Shown here one piece after another: positions 1 to 8,309 of a stretch of 64,000 nt of DNA (position 1 is its first letter; the number at the start of each line of letters is the position of its first letter). Both the position numbers and the translations under genes were made by a program. The stretch lies in contig JACQFZ010000070.1 in NCBI GenBank assembly GCA_016199745.1, positions 118,795 through 182,794 on the forward strand, in the 5' to 3' direction. Source of the stretch: Gammaproteobacteria bacterium (GTDB taxonomy: Bacteria; Pseudomonadota; Gammaproteobacteria; Acidiferrobacterales; Sulfurifustaceae). A model generated the notes under the pieces. The model searched no databases. It saw nothing but the letters and a program-made list of their open reading frames with translations, and was not told the origin of the DNA.

Positions 1-113
1 GGCGTCATGACAAAGACGCGCACAACATCGCCCCGGGATTCCGCATCTCCGGCTTAGGCCAGCTGGTCGAGGCCGGCATCCTGGCCGATCGGCTCGTCGT
101 CTTCGGTCACTAA
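1..113 (+). CDS. tusD: TusD/DsrE sulfurtransferase subunit, C-terminal part (5' end outside window)
   Basis: The first 113 bases encode the last 36 residues of a protein ending in ISGLGQLVEAGILADRLVVFGH, which matches the C-terminus of TusD/DsrE (the usual pattern is GLGxLxEA...DRVVxFG). In the family this is the sulfur-carrying subunit of the cytoplasmic DsrEFH/TusBCD hexamer, which hands persulfide sulfur to DsrC/TusE. The active cysteine lies upstream of the window. The gene ends 11 bases before the TusC-like gene, so the two are surely cotranscribed. Assignment rests on this short tail plus the three following genes. Confidence 0.8.
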   Translation, partial: RHDKDAHNIAPGFRISGLGQLVEAGILADRLVVFGH

Positions 114-124
114 ATAACAACCCC

Positions 125-484
125 ATGAAGAAGCGGTTTCTATTCGTCAATCGGCGTGCGCCGCACGGCACGATCCACGCGCTCGAATCGCTCGAAGTCC
201 TATTGATCACGGCAGCGTTCGATCAGCAGGTGAGCGTTGCCTTCATCGACGACGGCGTGTATCAACTGTTGAAGCAACAAGACACGCGCAACACTGACTT
301 GAAGAATTTTTCACCGACCTACCGGGCGCTGCACGATTATGAGATCGACAAGATTTATGTAGATCGCGAGTCGTTGCAGGCGCGCGGATTGAATACCGAT
401 GACTTGGTCGTTTCCGTCGACGTAATGACGCGCGATCAGCTCGCCGCGTTGATGGAAGCGCAAGACGTGGTGCTGAGCTTCTGA
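125..484 (+). CDS. tusC: TusC/DsrF sulfur relay protein
   Basis: 119 residues, the normal length for TusC/DsrF. The N-terminus (KRFLFVNRRAPHGT) carries the family's APHG turn, followed by ALESLEVLLITAAFDQ and the FIDDGVYQLL block found in all DsrEFH-fold proteins. In the TusBCD or DsrEFH hexamer this subunit is structural and does not carry sulfur itself. The stop overlaps the start of the TusB-like gene (TGATG), so translation is probably coupled. The order D-C-B-E is that of the E. coli tusDCB operon with tusE appended, and of dsrEFHC in sulfur oxidisers. Confidence 0.9.
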   Translation: MKKRFLFVNRRAPHGTIHALESLEVLLITAAFDQQVSVAFIDDGVYQLLKQQDTRNTDLKNFSPTYRALHDYEIDKIYVDRESLQARGLNTDDLVVSVDVMTRDQLAALMEAQDVVLSF

Positions 485-786
485 TGCTGTTGCACACCGT
501 CAACAAATCACCGTTCGAACGAAATACGCTGGCGTCGTGTCTGCGTTATGCCCAGAGAGGCGCTAGTATTCTGCTGATCGAAGACGGCGTTTATGCCGCC
601 GTCAGCGACACGATGTTCACGCCAACGATTAAAGCGGCGCTCGGCGATTACACCATTTATGCGCTGCGTGCCGACATCGAGGCGCGTGGGTTACAGGGAC
701 GATTGATCGACGGCATTACACTGATCGACTACGGCGGCTTCGTCGACCTGGTGACGCAGCACAGCGCCGTGCAGTCCTGGCTTTGA
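484..786 (+). CDS. tusB: TusB/DsrH sulfur relay protein
   Basis: 100 residues starting MLLHTVNKSPFERNTLASC. Cys19 sits where the conserved DsrH/TusB cysteine lies, just before the LRYAQRGASILLIEDGVYAA block. TusB/DsrH completes the heterohexamer that relays sulfur to DsrC/TusE, either for 2-thiouridine in tRNA (Tus) or for sulfur oxidation (Dsr). It overlaps the previous stop and is followed after three bases by the DsrC/TusE gene. The sequence alone does not separate the Tus and Dsr roles here. Confidence 0.9.
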   Translation: MLLHTVNKSPFERNTLASCLRYAQRGASILLIEDGVYAAVSDTMFTPTIKAALGDYTIYALRADIEARGLQGRLIDGITLIDYGGFVDLVTQHSAVQSWL

Positions 787-789
787 GCT

Positions 790-1122
790 ATGCCGCTTAG
801 CTTCAACGGCAAAACGCTCGAGACCGACAAGGAAGGGTTTTTGCGTCATCGCAGCGATTGGAATGAAGACGTCGCCCGACTGATGGCGCAAGCCGATGGT
901 TGTGAGCTGACGTCGGCGCACTGGGAAGTGATTAATTTTCTACGCGCCTACTACGACGAATACAAAATCGCACCGGCGGTACGTGTGCTGGTAAAAACCA
1001 TCGGTCAGAAACTCGGGCCTGACAAAGGCAACAGTCGTTACCTCTACCAACTCTTCCCCAGCGGCCCGGCGAAGCAGGCTTGCCGTTACGCCGGCCTGCC
1101 GAAACCTACTGGCTGTATCTGA
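790..1122 (+). CDS. tusE: DsrC/TusE-family sulfur carrier with both C-terminal cysteines
   Basis: 110 residues with the family signatures GNSRYLYQLFPSGPAKQACRY and AGLPKPTGCI. The penultimate Cys109, present in all sulfur-carrying members, is joined by Cys98, giving the CX10C arm typical of true DsrC. E. coli TusE has Thr at the equivalent of Cys98. The two cysteines let DsrC form the intramolecular disulfide or trisulfide used with dissimilatory sulfite reductase. The gene closes the tusDCB operon and the siroheme synthase gene lies convergently downstream, which is suggestive but not proof of a Dsr role. dsrAB is not in the window. Confidence 0.88.
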   Translation: MPLSFNGKTLETDKEGFLRHRSDWNEDVARLMAQADGCELTSAHWEVINFLRAYYDEYKIAPAVRVLVKTIGQKLGPDKGNSRYLYQLFPSGPAKQACRYAGLPKPTGCI

Positions 1123-1168
1123 TGAGTACTTTGAGAAATTAACGGTAGCAAACGACATCCGACGGGTT

Positions 1169-1258
1169 CCTCTCTCCCCTTGCGGGAGAGAGGACCGGAG
1201 AGAGGGGGCGTATTATCACCCCTCTCCCCCTTCCCCTCCCCCGCAAGGGGAGAGGGGA
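1169..1258. repeat. Pair of GC-rich dispersed palindromes
   Basis: Two inverted repeats lie between the convergent tusE and cysG genes. The first is at 1169-1193 (arms CCTCTCTCCC and GGGAGAGAGG around a short loop). The second, longer one is at 1220-1258 (arms CCCCTCTCCC and its complement). They belong to the same CCCTCTCCC/GGGAGAGGG family seen at 17230, 39452-39527 and 41608. The position at the 3' ends of both genes fits a REP-like element that may also end transcription from either side. Confidence 0.75.
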
Positions 1259-1271
1259 ACCCTTATGTTTA

Positions 1272-2663
1272 TCACTGGGGCGACTCGAACCAGTGCAACT
1301 TCTCGCGTAAACGTACGACCTCGCCGATGATGATCAGTGTCGGCGGTTTGACATCGCCGCTGTCGACGATGTCCGGTAACGACGCGAGCGTGCCGGTGAG
1401 TACGCGCTGCTGTTGTGTCGTACCTTGTTGCACGAGCGCCGCCGGCGTCGAATCGCTGAGCCCACGCGCGATGAGCTCGCGGCAAATCGGTCGCACACCA
1501 TGCAGTCCCATGTAAAACACCAGCGTCTGCTGTGGCTGTATCAGCGACTCCCAGTTGAGGCTGAGGCTCCCATCTTTGAGATGGCCGGTGGCGAAAATTA
1601 CCGAATGCGCATAATCGCGATGCGTCAACGGAATCCCGGCGTAGGCGGCGCAACCGACGGCAGCGGTGATGCCCGGCACGACCTCGAACAACACACCGGC
1701 GGCGGCCAACGTGTCGATCTCTTCGCCACCGCGACCGAAGATAAAAGGATCGCCGCCCTTCAACCGCACCACCCGCTTACCGGCCTTGGCCAATCGAACT
1801 AATAAGTGATTGATGTCTTCTTGTGGCAGCGTGTGCTTGTCGCGTTCTTTGCCGGCATATATCAGCTCGGCCTCGCGCCGCACCAAATTCAAAACCTCAC
1901 GCGAGACTAGCCGGTCGTAGACAACGACATCCGCTTGCTGCATGAGCCGCAGTGCACGGAACGTCAGCAAGTCGGGATCGCCGGGACCAGCGCCGACGAG
2001 ATAAACCGCACCCTGCGGTTTTGCGTCGCCGTCGATATGTTCGAGCGCATGTTCGAGTGCGGCACGTGCCGCCGACTCACGACCCGACAGCACCTGCTCG
2101 GCGATCGGACCATCCAGTACGACTTCCCAGAAGCGACGCCGCTGCGCCGGATGTTTGATCTGCTGTTTGACCCGTTGGCGAAAATCGGCAACTAACTTAC
2201 CGAGCCGTCCATAGCCGCTCGGGATCAGGGTTTCGAGACGCGCGCGAATCAGTCGCGCCAACACGGGTGCAGATCCGCTGGTAGAAACCGCCGCCACCAC
2301 CGGCGAGCGATCGACGATCGACGGCATGATGAAAGTGCACAGGTCCGGACGATCGACCACGTTCACCGGAATGCGGCGCGCCAATGCCGCCGCATGCACC
2401 TGGCGGTTGACCGCACCGTCGTCGGTCGCGGCAAATACCAGCGTGCAACCATCGAGCTGAGACTCGATAAACAGCCCCGGCTGGTGCTCAATGTTGCCGT
2501 CGGCGACGTAGCGGGTCAGCGTCGGCCCGAGCTTGGGCGCAACCACCGTCAAGCGGGCACCCGCTTCTAATAAGAGTCGCGCCTTCCGGCCCGCGACTTC
2601 ACCGCCGCCCACCAACAGACACGAGCGGCCACGAAGATTGATAAAAATCGGTAAAAAATCCAT
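1272..2663 (-). CDS. cysG: Siroheme synthase (uroporphyrinogen-III methyltransferase / precorrin-2 dehydrogenase / ferrochelatase)
   Basis: 463 residues, the full length of fused CysG. The N-terminal domain (about 1-205) has the NAD-binding start [19 protein letters not shown], the AATDDGAVN and [15 protein letters not shown] motifs and the STSGSAP serine motif of the dehydrogenase/ferrochelatase. The C-terminal SAM-dependent methyltransferase (about 215-460) has [42 protein letters not shown] and [10 protein letters not shown]. It makes siroheme for sulfite and nitrite reductases. It is convergent with the DsrC/TusE gene and divergent from yjgN. Confidence 0.97.
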   Translation of the reverse strand: MDFLPIFINLRGRSCLLVGGGEVAGRKARLLLEAGARLTVVAPKLGPTLTRYVADGNIEHQPGLFIESQLDGCTLVFAATDDGAVNRQVHAAALARRIPVNVVDRPDLCTFIMPSIVDRSPVVAAVSTSGSAPVLARLIRARLETLIPSGYGRLGKLVADFRQRVKQQIKHPAQRRRFWEVVLDGPIAEQVLSGRESAARAALEHALEHIDGDAKPQGAVYLVGAGPGDPDLLTFRALRLMQQADVVVYDRLVSREVLNLVRREAELIYAGKERDKHTLPQEDINHLLVRLAKAGKRVVRLKGGDPFIFGRGGEEIDTLAAAGVLFEVVPGITAAVGCAAYAGIPLTHRDYAHSVIFATGHLKDGSLSLNWESLIQPQQTLVFYMGLHGVRPICRELIARGLSDSTPAALVQQGTTQQQRVLTGTLASLPDIVDSGDVKPPTLIIIGEVVRLREKLHWFESPQ

Positions 2664-2790
2664 TAGTCCTTGTTTGTCATTAGCTTCTGTTACTTAGCAT
2701 AACCGCTGCGCGATTTGCCTCGCAGAAAAGGCGCGCCGATGACGCAGTTTGACATGTCCGCCTGACAATTCCTCGTTTAAACTGAGACTT

Positions 2791-3846
2791 ATGAATTCGA
2801 ATCCGATGGGGGCCACGGCTGCGGTTTCCCGACCTTCTGCCTATGCCCCGCGCGCGCTGTCGCTGCGATTTATCGGTTCGACCAAAGACTACTTCCGTAT
2901 CTGGATCACCAATATCTGTCTAACGCTGTTCACGCTCGGCATTTATTCGGCCTGGGCCAAAGTCCGTAAGAAACGCTACTTCTATTCGCACACCCTACTC
3001 GACGACACGCCGTTTCAATACCTCGGTCAACCGTTGCCCATCCTCAAAGGTCGGATCATCGCCGCCGTGCTGTTCGGCGCATGGTATACCGCCACGCATT
3101 TCGTCGCCGCCTTGATTCCAATCGTATTCATCGGCGCATTGGTGCTGGCACCATGGGTTGTGGTCCGCGCCGCTGCCTTCAATGCGCGCTACTCGGCATT
3201 CCGCAACATGACCTTCCATTTTAACGGCAGCTATTGGGGCGCCGTTAAAGTGTTATATGGCGGGCTGGTATTTACCATCATCACATTGGGTTTCGGATTT
3301 TCGTGGTGGCAGAAATACCTGAAGGGTTTCATGATCCAGCATATGGGCTACGGCGGTATCAACGGTGAATTTTCCGCCACCGGCACGCAATTCTTCAAAA
3401 CCTATTTCATCGGTGGCTTAGTCGTCGGCGTATTGATCACCGCGCTATCGGTCGTCATTTTCGCCGTAACCGGTCCGAGCAAATCGACGGCGGTAGTGGC
3501 AACCACTCTCGTCGGTTACGGCTCGTACGTCATCATGTATGCCTTCACGCAAGCACGCATCAGCAATCTGGTCTGGAACCATACGACGCTCGGGCCGATC
3601 CATTTTGGCTCGCGCCTGCGCGCCCGCGAGCTCATCTGGCTCTACGCCAGCAATGCCGTCGCCATTCTCGCCTCGGCCGGCCTGCTGATCCCGTGGGCGA
3701 CGATCCGTATGCTCAAGTACCGCGTAACGCAATTCACGCTCACGATCGACGGCGAGCTGCACATGTTCGAAGGCAACGGCGCCACTGCGGTCGCCGCCGC
3801 CGGCGCCGAGGTCGGCGAAATCTTCGATTTCGATATGTCGATATGA
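2791..3846 (+). CDS. yjgN: YjgN-family (DUF898) inner-membrane protein
   Basis: About 351 residues from the ATG at 2791; a TTG at 2749 would add 14. The protein begins with the DUF898 signature (LSLRFIGSTKDYFRIWITN, then FTLGIYSAWAKVRKKRYFYSHT). It continues with several hydrophobic helices, including one near SYVIMYAFTQARISNLVW. YjgN proteins are polytopic membrane proteins of unknown function. The stop overlaps the start of the M48 peptidase gene by four bases (ATGA), a pairing of yjgN with a membrane metallopeptidase that recurs in proteobacteria. No biochemical role can be assigned. Confidence 0.88.
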   Translation: MNSNPMGATAAVSRPSAYAPRALSLRFIGSTKDYFRIWITNICLTLFTLGIYSAWAKVRKKRYFYSHTLLDDTPFQYLGQPLPILKGRIIAAVLFGAWYTATHFVAALIPIVFIGALVLAPWVVVRAAAFNARYSAFRNMTFHFNGSYWGAVKVLYGGLVFTIITLGFGFSWWQKYLKGFMIQHMGYGGINGEFSATGTQFFKTYFIGGLVVGVLITALSVVIFAVTGPSKSTAVVATTLVGYGSYVIMYAFTQARISNLVWNHTTLGPIHFGSRLRARELIWLYASNAVAILASAGLLIPWATIRMLKYRVTQFTLTIDGELHMFEGNGATAVAAAGAEVGEIFDFDMSI

Positions 3847-4883
3847 AAACCGCCGCGACGCCGCCCAATCTGCTGAAGGGCAACTTTTACGACGGCCGCG
3901 CGCCCATCGCTGCCGCGGTAACGCTCATTTGGTCCGGCAATACGATAAAGCTGATCGGCGCCGAGATCGCGCAGTCTTATATGACCAACGAATTGCGCGT
4001 GTCGCCGCGTACCGGCAGAACCGCTCGCTTCATCGCCCTACCCGACGGCACGCAATTGCAGTGCAACGATCATCCGTTACTGGATCGACTCCCACAGGAA
4101 GTGAAATCGGAAGGCCTAGCGGCCTGGCTCGAACAGCGCTGGTGGGTGGCGCTGGTTTGCTTGGCCGTGACGATTTTCGGTTTGACGGTCGGTTACATTT
4201 ACGGTTTGCCGGTGGCGGCGGAACAGTTGGCGGCAAAGATTCCGATCGAGTACGAGAAAAAAATCGGCGAGCAGGCGGTGGCCTGGCTCGACGATAACGA
4301 GATGTTCGAGGAGTCCGAGGTCGACGCCGACGTGCAGGAAGAGATCAACAAAGGCTTCGCCGAGCTGTCGGCCGGTTTGCCGCAGGCGGCGCACTACCAC
4401 CTGGAATTTCGCAACGCCCCCGCCATCGGTGCCAATGCCTTCGCCTTTCCCGGTGGCACCATCGTCGTCACCGATGAGCTGATCGAACTCAGCGAATCGC
4501 CGGACGAAGTATTAGCTGTACTCGCTCATGAAATCGGCCACGTTGAGCGCCGGCATGCCATGCGGCATCTATTGCAAGATTCCGCCACCGCCACCATCGC
4601 CACGGCCATCACTAACGATGCTTCGTCGTTAACACTCGCCGTCAGCGGCTTTCCGGTGATGCTGGCGCAAGCGAAGTACTCGCGTGAATTCGAAGCCGAG
4701 GCGGATGAATTCGGATTTAAGCTGCTCAAGCAACATAACCTATCGCCGGAAGCGTTCGCGACGATGATGGAGCGAATGACCGAAGATCGCGAGGATGAGG
4801 ACGAACGCCGCTTGTCGTTTATCTCGACCCACCCTGTTACCACCGAGCGCATTGCGCGAGCACGGGCGGCGGCGCAGGAATAA
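3843..4883 (+). CDS. M48-family membrane metallopeptidase
   Basis: 346 residues from the ATG that overlaps the yjgN stop. Longer readings upstream in this frame lie inside yjgN and lack peptidase similarity. An N-terminal domain of about 95 residues (NLLKGNFYDGRAPIAAAVTL) is followed by one membrane helix near residues 100-122. The peptidase domain has the zinc motif LAHEIGHVERRH at about residue 227, preceded by NAFAFPGGTIVVTDELI and followed by the distal glutamate in SREFEAEADEFG. M48 members are Zn proteases acting on envelope proteins. The substrate is unknown. Confidence 0.92.
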   Translation: MKTAATPPNLLKGNFYDGRAPIAAAVTLIWSGNTIKLIGAEIAQSYMTNELRVSPRTGRTARFIALPDGTQLQCNDHPLLDRLPQEVKSEGLAAWLEQRWWVALVCLAVTIFGLTVGYIYGLPVAAEQLAAKIPIEYEKKIGEQAVAWLDDNEMFEESEVDADVQEEINKGFAELSAGLPQAAHYHLEFRNAPAIGANAFAFPGGTIVVTDELIELSESPDEVLAVLAHEIGHVERRHAMRHLLQDSATATIATAITNDASSLTLAVSGFPVMLAQAKYSREFEAEADEFGFKLLKQHNLSPEAFATMMERMTEDREDEDERRLSFISTHPVTTERIARARAAAQE

Positions 4884-5311
4884 GCAGACACACTTCGTGG
4901 CACAAAATCAGCCAACGAAAAAAGACGCCGAAGAACCGCCAGCGTCGTTCGGCACAAGCCGCTATCGATCGGTAATTCGCTATCTGCGGTCTCCCCGCAA
5001 GGTGAAGGCACTCTTCTACTAACTTCTCACCGACAACTTGTAAGTTATTGTTCTTCTAGTTAATAAAATATTTCCCGGTCAACGGGATATCGCGTACGGT
5101 TAGATTATCCAGCGCGTCGGAAAATTGTTTATCGCAATTGCCTTTCATCCACAAAAAAATGTCGGCCGGCACCGGCTAAATGTTCTACACCTAAACAAGT
5201 AGTCCCAAGCAACAGCGAGGTCGACGCAAGTGCGAGATTTACCCGAGGTAGTCGCTGCCCTAGAATCCCCCCCGCTTATGAGCAGGCCTCGTGTCCAAGT
5301 GGAGTATCGAA
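4884..5311. other. Intergenic region without a convincing gene
   Basis: 428 bases between the M48 peptidase and the TPR gene. The middle (about 5035-5100) is clearly more AT-rich than its surroundings and holds a short palindrome AACTTGTAAGTT and a CCCG-GTCAA-CGGG hairpin. The only readable frames are extensions or shadows of neighbouring genes. The 3' end carries the promoter candidate listed separately. Confidence 0.6.
5238..5266 (+). promoter_or_regulatory. Candidate sigma-70 promoter for the TPR gene
   Basis: TTTACC at 5238-5243 and TAGAAT at 5261-5266 are separated by 17 bases, the ideal spacing. They match the -35 and -10 consensus at 4/6 and 5/6 positions. The predicted start is about 40 bases ahead of the chosen ATG. 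This is pattern matching only. Confidence 0.35.
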
Positions 5312-5917
5312 ATGTCTAAAACCCCGGAATCGTTGGACGCCGACGAGTTGCTGCATCTCGCCATACAAGCGAGCGCCCAAGGCAATCACGAGCAAGCGAT
5401 CACCGCCCTAAAGCGCGCCATTGGCGTCGCCCCCAACGAAGGCAAACTGCACTACATGCTCGGCGCCGAACACGCGCAGATCGGCATGTACGACCGCGCC
5501 GCCGAGGAGATGGCGCGCGCCGTCGAGCTCGATCCGAAGCTCGATACCGCCCGTTTCCAGCTCGGCCTGCTGCACCTGACCTCCGGTCGCGTCGAGCAAG
5601 CGACCAATGCCTGGAAGCCGCTCGAAAGCCTCGGCGCCGAGCATCCGCTCTACCTGTTCAAGACCGGCCTGCTACACCTGGTGCGCGACGAGTTCGACGA
5701 ATGCGCCAAACACCTTAATAAAGGTATCGCACTGAACCAGGCCAACGCCGCACTTAATAATGATATGCGGCAGGTACTGCGCGACATCGACAAGCAGCTG
5801 CAAGCCAATTCCACTTCGGCAAAACCGGCAACCCCCGCTAAAGCGGCGGCGGCGCCGAAGCACGTGCTGTTGTCGGCCTATCGCCAGAACCGCGACGACG
5901 ACAAAGACAAGGATTAG
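5312..5917 (+). CDS. TPR-repeat protein
   Basis: 201 residues. The ATG at 5312 was chosen because GGAG at 5301-5304 sits seven bases ahead; a GTG at 5291 is possible. At least three tetratricopeptide repeats are visible: ELLHLAIQASAQGNHEQAITAL, then KLHYMLGAEHAQIGMYDRAAEEM, then the segment from DTARFQLGLLHLTSGRVEQA. The tail is Ala/Pro-rich, ending in charged DDDKDKD. No signal peptide is seen, so it is probably cytoplasmic. Its role is unknown. It lies two genes from the end of the flagellar-type cluster, and two other TPR proteins lie just beyond the cluster's other end. Confidence 0.8.
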   Translation: MSKTPESLDADELLHLAIQASAQGNHEQAITALKRAIGVAPNEGKLHYMLGAEHAQIGMYDRAAEEMARAVELDPKLDTARFQLGLLHLTSGRVEQATNAWKPLESLGAEHPLYLFKTGLLHLVRDEFDECAKHLNKGIALNQANAALNNDMRQVLRDIDKQLQANSTSAKPATPAKAAAAPKHVLLSAYRQNRDDDKDKD

Positions 5918-5935
5918 CCGTTTCCCACCACTCGC

Positions 5936-6316
5936 ATGGAACCGATCAATCGACTGAACCGCTTGGTGGAAACGCTCCGCCAGCAAATTGCCGATTCCGC
6001 CCGGCGCGCCGGATCGACGGCAGGACAAAGCACCTCCGCTACCTTCGGCAACGCCGCTCAAGCTCGGTCGGCGCTACCGGATCTTCGACTGCGCATTCAA
6101 GATCGGCTTCGCGCCGTCGACATGAGCGGTCCGGAAGGACAGCACCAAGCGAAACGCGTCTTCCTCGAATCGGTACTCGCCTGGGAATTCGGCGACAAAC
6201 TGCAACTCGATCAACAGTACACGTCGCTGCTCGATAAGATTCAAGAAGCGGTCGAGACCGATCCCGAGTTCGATCGTCAGTTCACGGCATTACTCGCCGA
6301 TCTGTCGCGCCCGTAA
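5936..6316 (+). CDS. Small conserved-looking protein of unknown function
   Basis: 126 residues with no family I recognise. The N-terminus is polar and Ala/Ser/Thr-rich (RRAGSTAGQSTSATFG). The C-terminal half looks helical (KRVFLESVLAWEFGDKLQLD, then LLDKIQEAVETDPEF). It follows the TPR gene by 18 bases, so the two probably share a transcript, and it is convergent with fliA with only three bases between the stops. A disordered N-terminus with a helical C-terminus is compatible with a secreted substrate or a chaperone-type protein, but nothing in the sequence proves either. Confidence 0.65.
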   Translation: MEPINRLNRLVETLRQQIADSARRAGSTAGQSTSATFGNAAQARSALPDLRLRIQDRLRAVDMSGPEGQHQAKRVFLESVLAWEFGDKLQLDQQYTSLLDKIQEAVETDPEFDRQFTALLADLSRP

Positions 6317-6319
6317 TCG

Positions 6320-7066
6320 TTACATCTGCAAGTTCAAGCTTTCGATCGAGCGCAACGCGTCGCGCACCAGCTTCAGGGCGCGCGCGTGCAGTTGCGATAC
6401 TCTGCCCTTCGAAACGCCGAGCTTGTCGGCAATCTCGCTAAATTCCAGATGCTCGAAATAATGCGACAGCACGATTTGGCGCTCGCGCTCCGGTAGCGCT
6501 TGCACGATGGCGCCCATGCGCTGCTGCAAGCGCTTCATCTCCAACGACCGATAAGGATCGGCCGCTTGGTCCTCGCTGTCGGGTCGCCAGATTCCCGATT
6601 CCTCGAGCATGTAACCGAGTGCCAGGCCGATCGCGAGATCGACCATCGTCGCGAACGGATCATCGGACGAGTCGCTGGCTGCACGCATCGACTTCGTGCG
6701 CTCGCGCATCGCTCGCTTGCGCTGGGCGTACTGCGCCGCTTGCTCCGATGCCATTTCAATCCCATTCAGAATCGCACCGCGAATGCGATACGTGGCGAAC
6801 GTTGGGAACGCGACTTGCAGGTCGGGATCGAAGCGATCGATCGCCTCGATCAGACCAATGCGGGCGTATTGCAGGTAGTCGCGGAAATCGATGATGTCGT
6901 TGATGCGCTTGGCGAAAAGCGCGGCGGCGATGCCCTTCGCCGTCGGCAAATAGTGCTCGATGAGTCGATGGCGCACAACCGGATCGCGGCCCGACACATA
7001 GTGGCGCCACAACACCGCCGCTTCGTCACCGCCACCGTCGCTGGCCGTGTCCAGACAGCCTGCCAT
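6320..7066 (-). CDS. fliA: Sigma-28 family RNA polymerase sigma factor FliA
   Basis: 248 residues. Region 2 is clear (HRLIEHYLPTAKGIAAAL, YLQYARIGLIEAIDRFDPD, then FPTFATYRIRGAILNGI), as are region 3 and the region 4 helix-turn-helix (LPERERQIVLSHYFEHLEFS, then SKGRVSQLHARAL). FliA directs late flagellar promoters in the family. It is the last gene of the flagellar-type unit, 15 bases after fliP, with GAGG just ahead of the ATG. No flagellin, cap or stator gene that would be its normal target lies in the window, and no flgM anti-sigma gene is seen. Confidence 0.93.
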   Translation of the reverse strand: MAGCLDTASDGGGDEAAVLWRHYVSGRDPVVRHRLIEHYLPTAKGIAAALFAKRINDIIDFRDYLQYARIGLIEAIDRFDPDLQVAFPTFATYRIRGAILNGIEMASEQAAQYAQRKRAMRERTKSMRAASDSSDDPFATMVDLAIGLALGYMLEESGIWRPDSEDQAADPYRSLEMKRLQQRMGAIVQALPERERQIVLSHYFEHLEFSEIADKLGVSKGRVSQLHARALKLVRDALRSIESLNLQM

Positions 7067-7081
7067 TGCAACCTCGACGTA

Positions 7082-7864
7082 TTATTGGAAGCTGTACAGC
7101 AGCGACCGTGTCACTAGATTCCAGCCGTCGATCAATACGAACATCAGAATCTTGAGCGGCATGGAAATCATCATCGGCGGCACCATCATCATGCCCATCG
7201 ACATCAACACGCTGGACACGACAATGTCGATCAATAGAAACGGCAGAAAGATGACGAAGCCGATCTGAAACGCTGTCTTCAACTCGCTCAGCATGAAGGC
7301 TGGAATCAAGTGCAGCGTTTTTACGTCGTCGATCGTCTCCGGCGGCTCGGCCTTGGCGACTTCGAGCATCAATTGCAAATCCTGCTCGCGCGTCTGCCGA
7401 ATCATGAACTCGCGCATCGGTTTCATGCCGCGGTCGACCGCCTTCTCCATGCTGAGCTTGCCGGTCATATACGGTTCGTACGCCTGCTCGTTTACTTGGC
7501 TAATGGTCGGCAACATCGTGAACAGCGTCAGGAACAATGCCAGACTGACCAGCACGGTGTTCGGCGGCGTTTCCTGCATGCCGAACGCATGCCGCAACAT
7601 CGATAGGACGATAATGATGCGGGTAAAACCGGTCATAACCACCAGAATCGCCGGCGCCAGACTCAGCACCGTCAGCATCACCATGATCTGCAACGCCGAC
7701 GATACTTCTTGGCGCGACCCGTTCGCATCGTTGAACGTAACGGCAACACCCGGCAAATTTACCGACGCGGCATCGGCCACCGAGTGCCACAACAGCAACA
7801 CGCCGGCACTGCACAGCATCGAGTAAAAAATGGCGCGAGCGCGCCAACGACTAGGCGCGTTCAT
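7082..7864 (-). CDS. fliP: Flagellar-type export gate protein FliP
   Basis: 260 residues, typical length. An N-terminal signal-like helix is followed by the conserved cytoplasmic-facing block PAILVVMTGFTRIIIVLSMLR and the QETPPNTVLVSLALFLTLF helix. The C-terminal part has LKTAFQIGFVIFLPFLLIDI and SMGMMMVPPMMISMPLKI. FliP forms the core pore of the type III export gate with FliQ and FliR. Its start overlaps the end of fliO by 14 bases. The sequence looks fully functional. Confidence 0.96.
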   Translation of the reverse strand: MNAPSRWRARAIFYSMLCSAGVLLLWHSVADAASVNLPGVAVTFNDANGSRQEVSSALQIMVMLTVLSLAPAILVVMTGFTRIIIVLSMLRHAFGMQETPPNTVLVSLALFLTLFTMLPTISQVNEQAYEPYMTGKLSMEKAVDRGMKPMREFMIRQTREQDLQLMLEVAKAEPPETIDDVKTLHLIPAFMLSELKTAFQIGFVIFLPFLLIDIVVSSVLMSMGMMMVPPMMISMPLKILMFVLIDGWNLVTRSLLYSFQ

Positions 7865-8309
7865 TGCCTGACCCCGGCGGCGGCTGCTGATGCAACGTGG
7901 CGATCGAATCGCCGGTTTGCGCCAACAGCAGTCGTGCGCCGTCGACTTCGACTAAATACAACGTCGTCTTCGGCGTCAGTCGACGTGTTTCGACGACTTG
8001 AATGCGGCTAGTGCCGCCGGGCGCGTGCGTCTGCCCGTAGACCGACGGCAGATAGCGTTTCATGGCATAAATCGCGCCGATACCGATCAGCACGGTAATC
8101 ACCAAACCGCCCGCTAACCGGAAAGCGATGCCGCCGGTCGATTCTTGCGTCCGCTTAAACGGAATCTTTTCGACGGCCGTTGGCGGTGGCGGCGTTTCGC
8201 TGGTCGCCGCGGCCAAACACGGCACCGCCAGCAGCAGCAACACCGCCGCCAACAACGCGCGCGTACCGCTGGCGAGATTAACCACCAAGGACTTCTGAGA
8301 TCCGCACAC
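7851..8309 (-). CDS. fliO: FliO-type export gate assembly protein
   Basis: 152 residues from a GTG at 8309 that has GGGAG about nine bases ahead. The start lies inside the end of fliN; TTG/GTG codons at 8288 and 8285 are alternatives. A signal-like segment (RALLAAVLLLLAVPCLAAA), a Pro-rich linker and a membrane helix (GGLVITVLIGIGAIYAMKRY) come first. The small FliO domain follows, with IQVVETRRLTPKTTLYLVEV. FliO helps FliP assemble in flagellar systems and has no counterpart in injectisomes, so it supports a flagellar origin for this cluster. Confidence 0.87.
   Translation of the reverse strand: MCGSQKSLVVNLASGTRALLAAVLLLLAVPCLAAATSETPPPPTAVEKIPFKRTQESTGGIAFRLAGGLVITVLIGIGAIYAMKRYLPSVYGQTHAPGGTSRIQVVETRRLTPKTTLYLVEVDGARLLLAQTGDSIATLHQQPPPGSGNERA

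Noticed and set aside
1180..1515. Open frame of 111 codons beginning in the palindromic repeats
   Set aside because: It runs antisense through the end of cysG and starts inside a repeat; no protein similarity.
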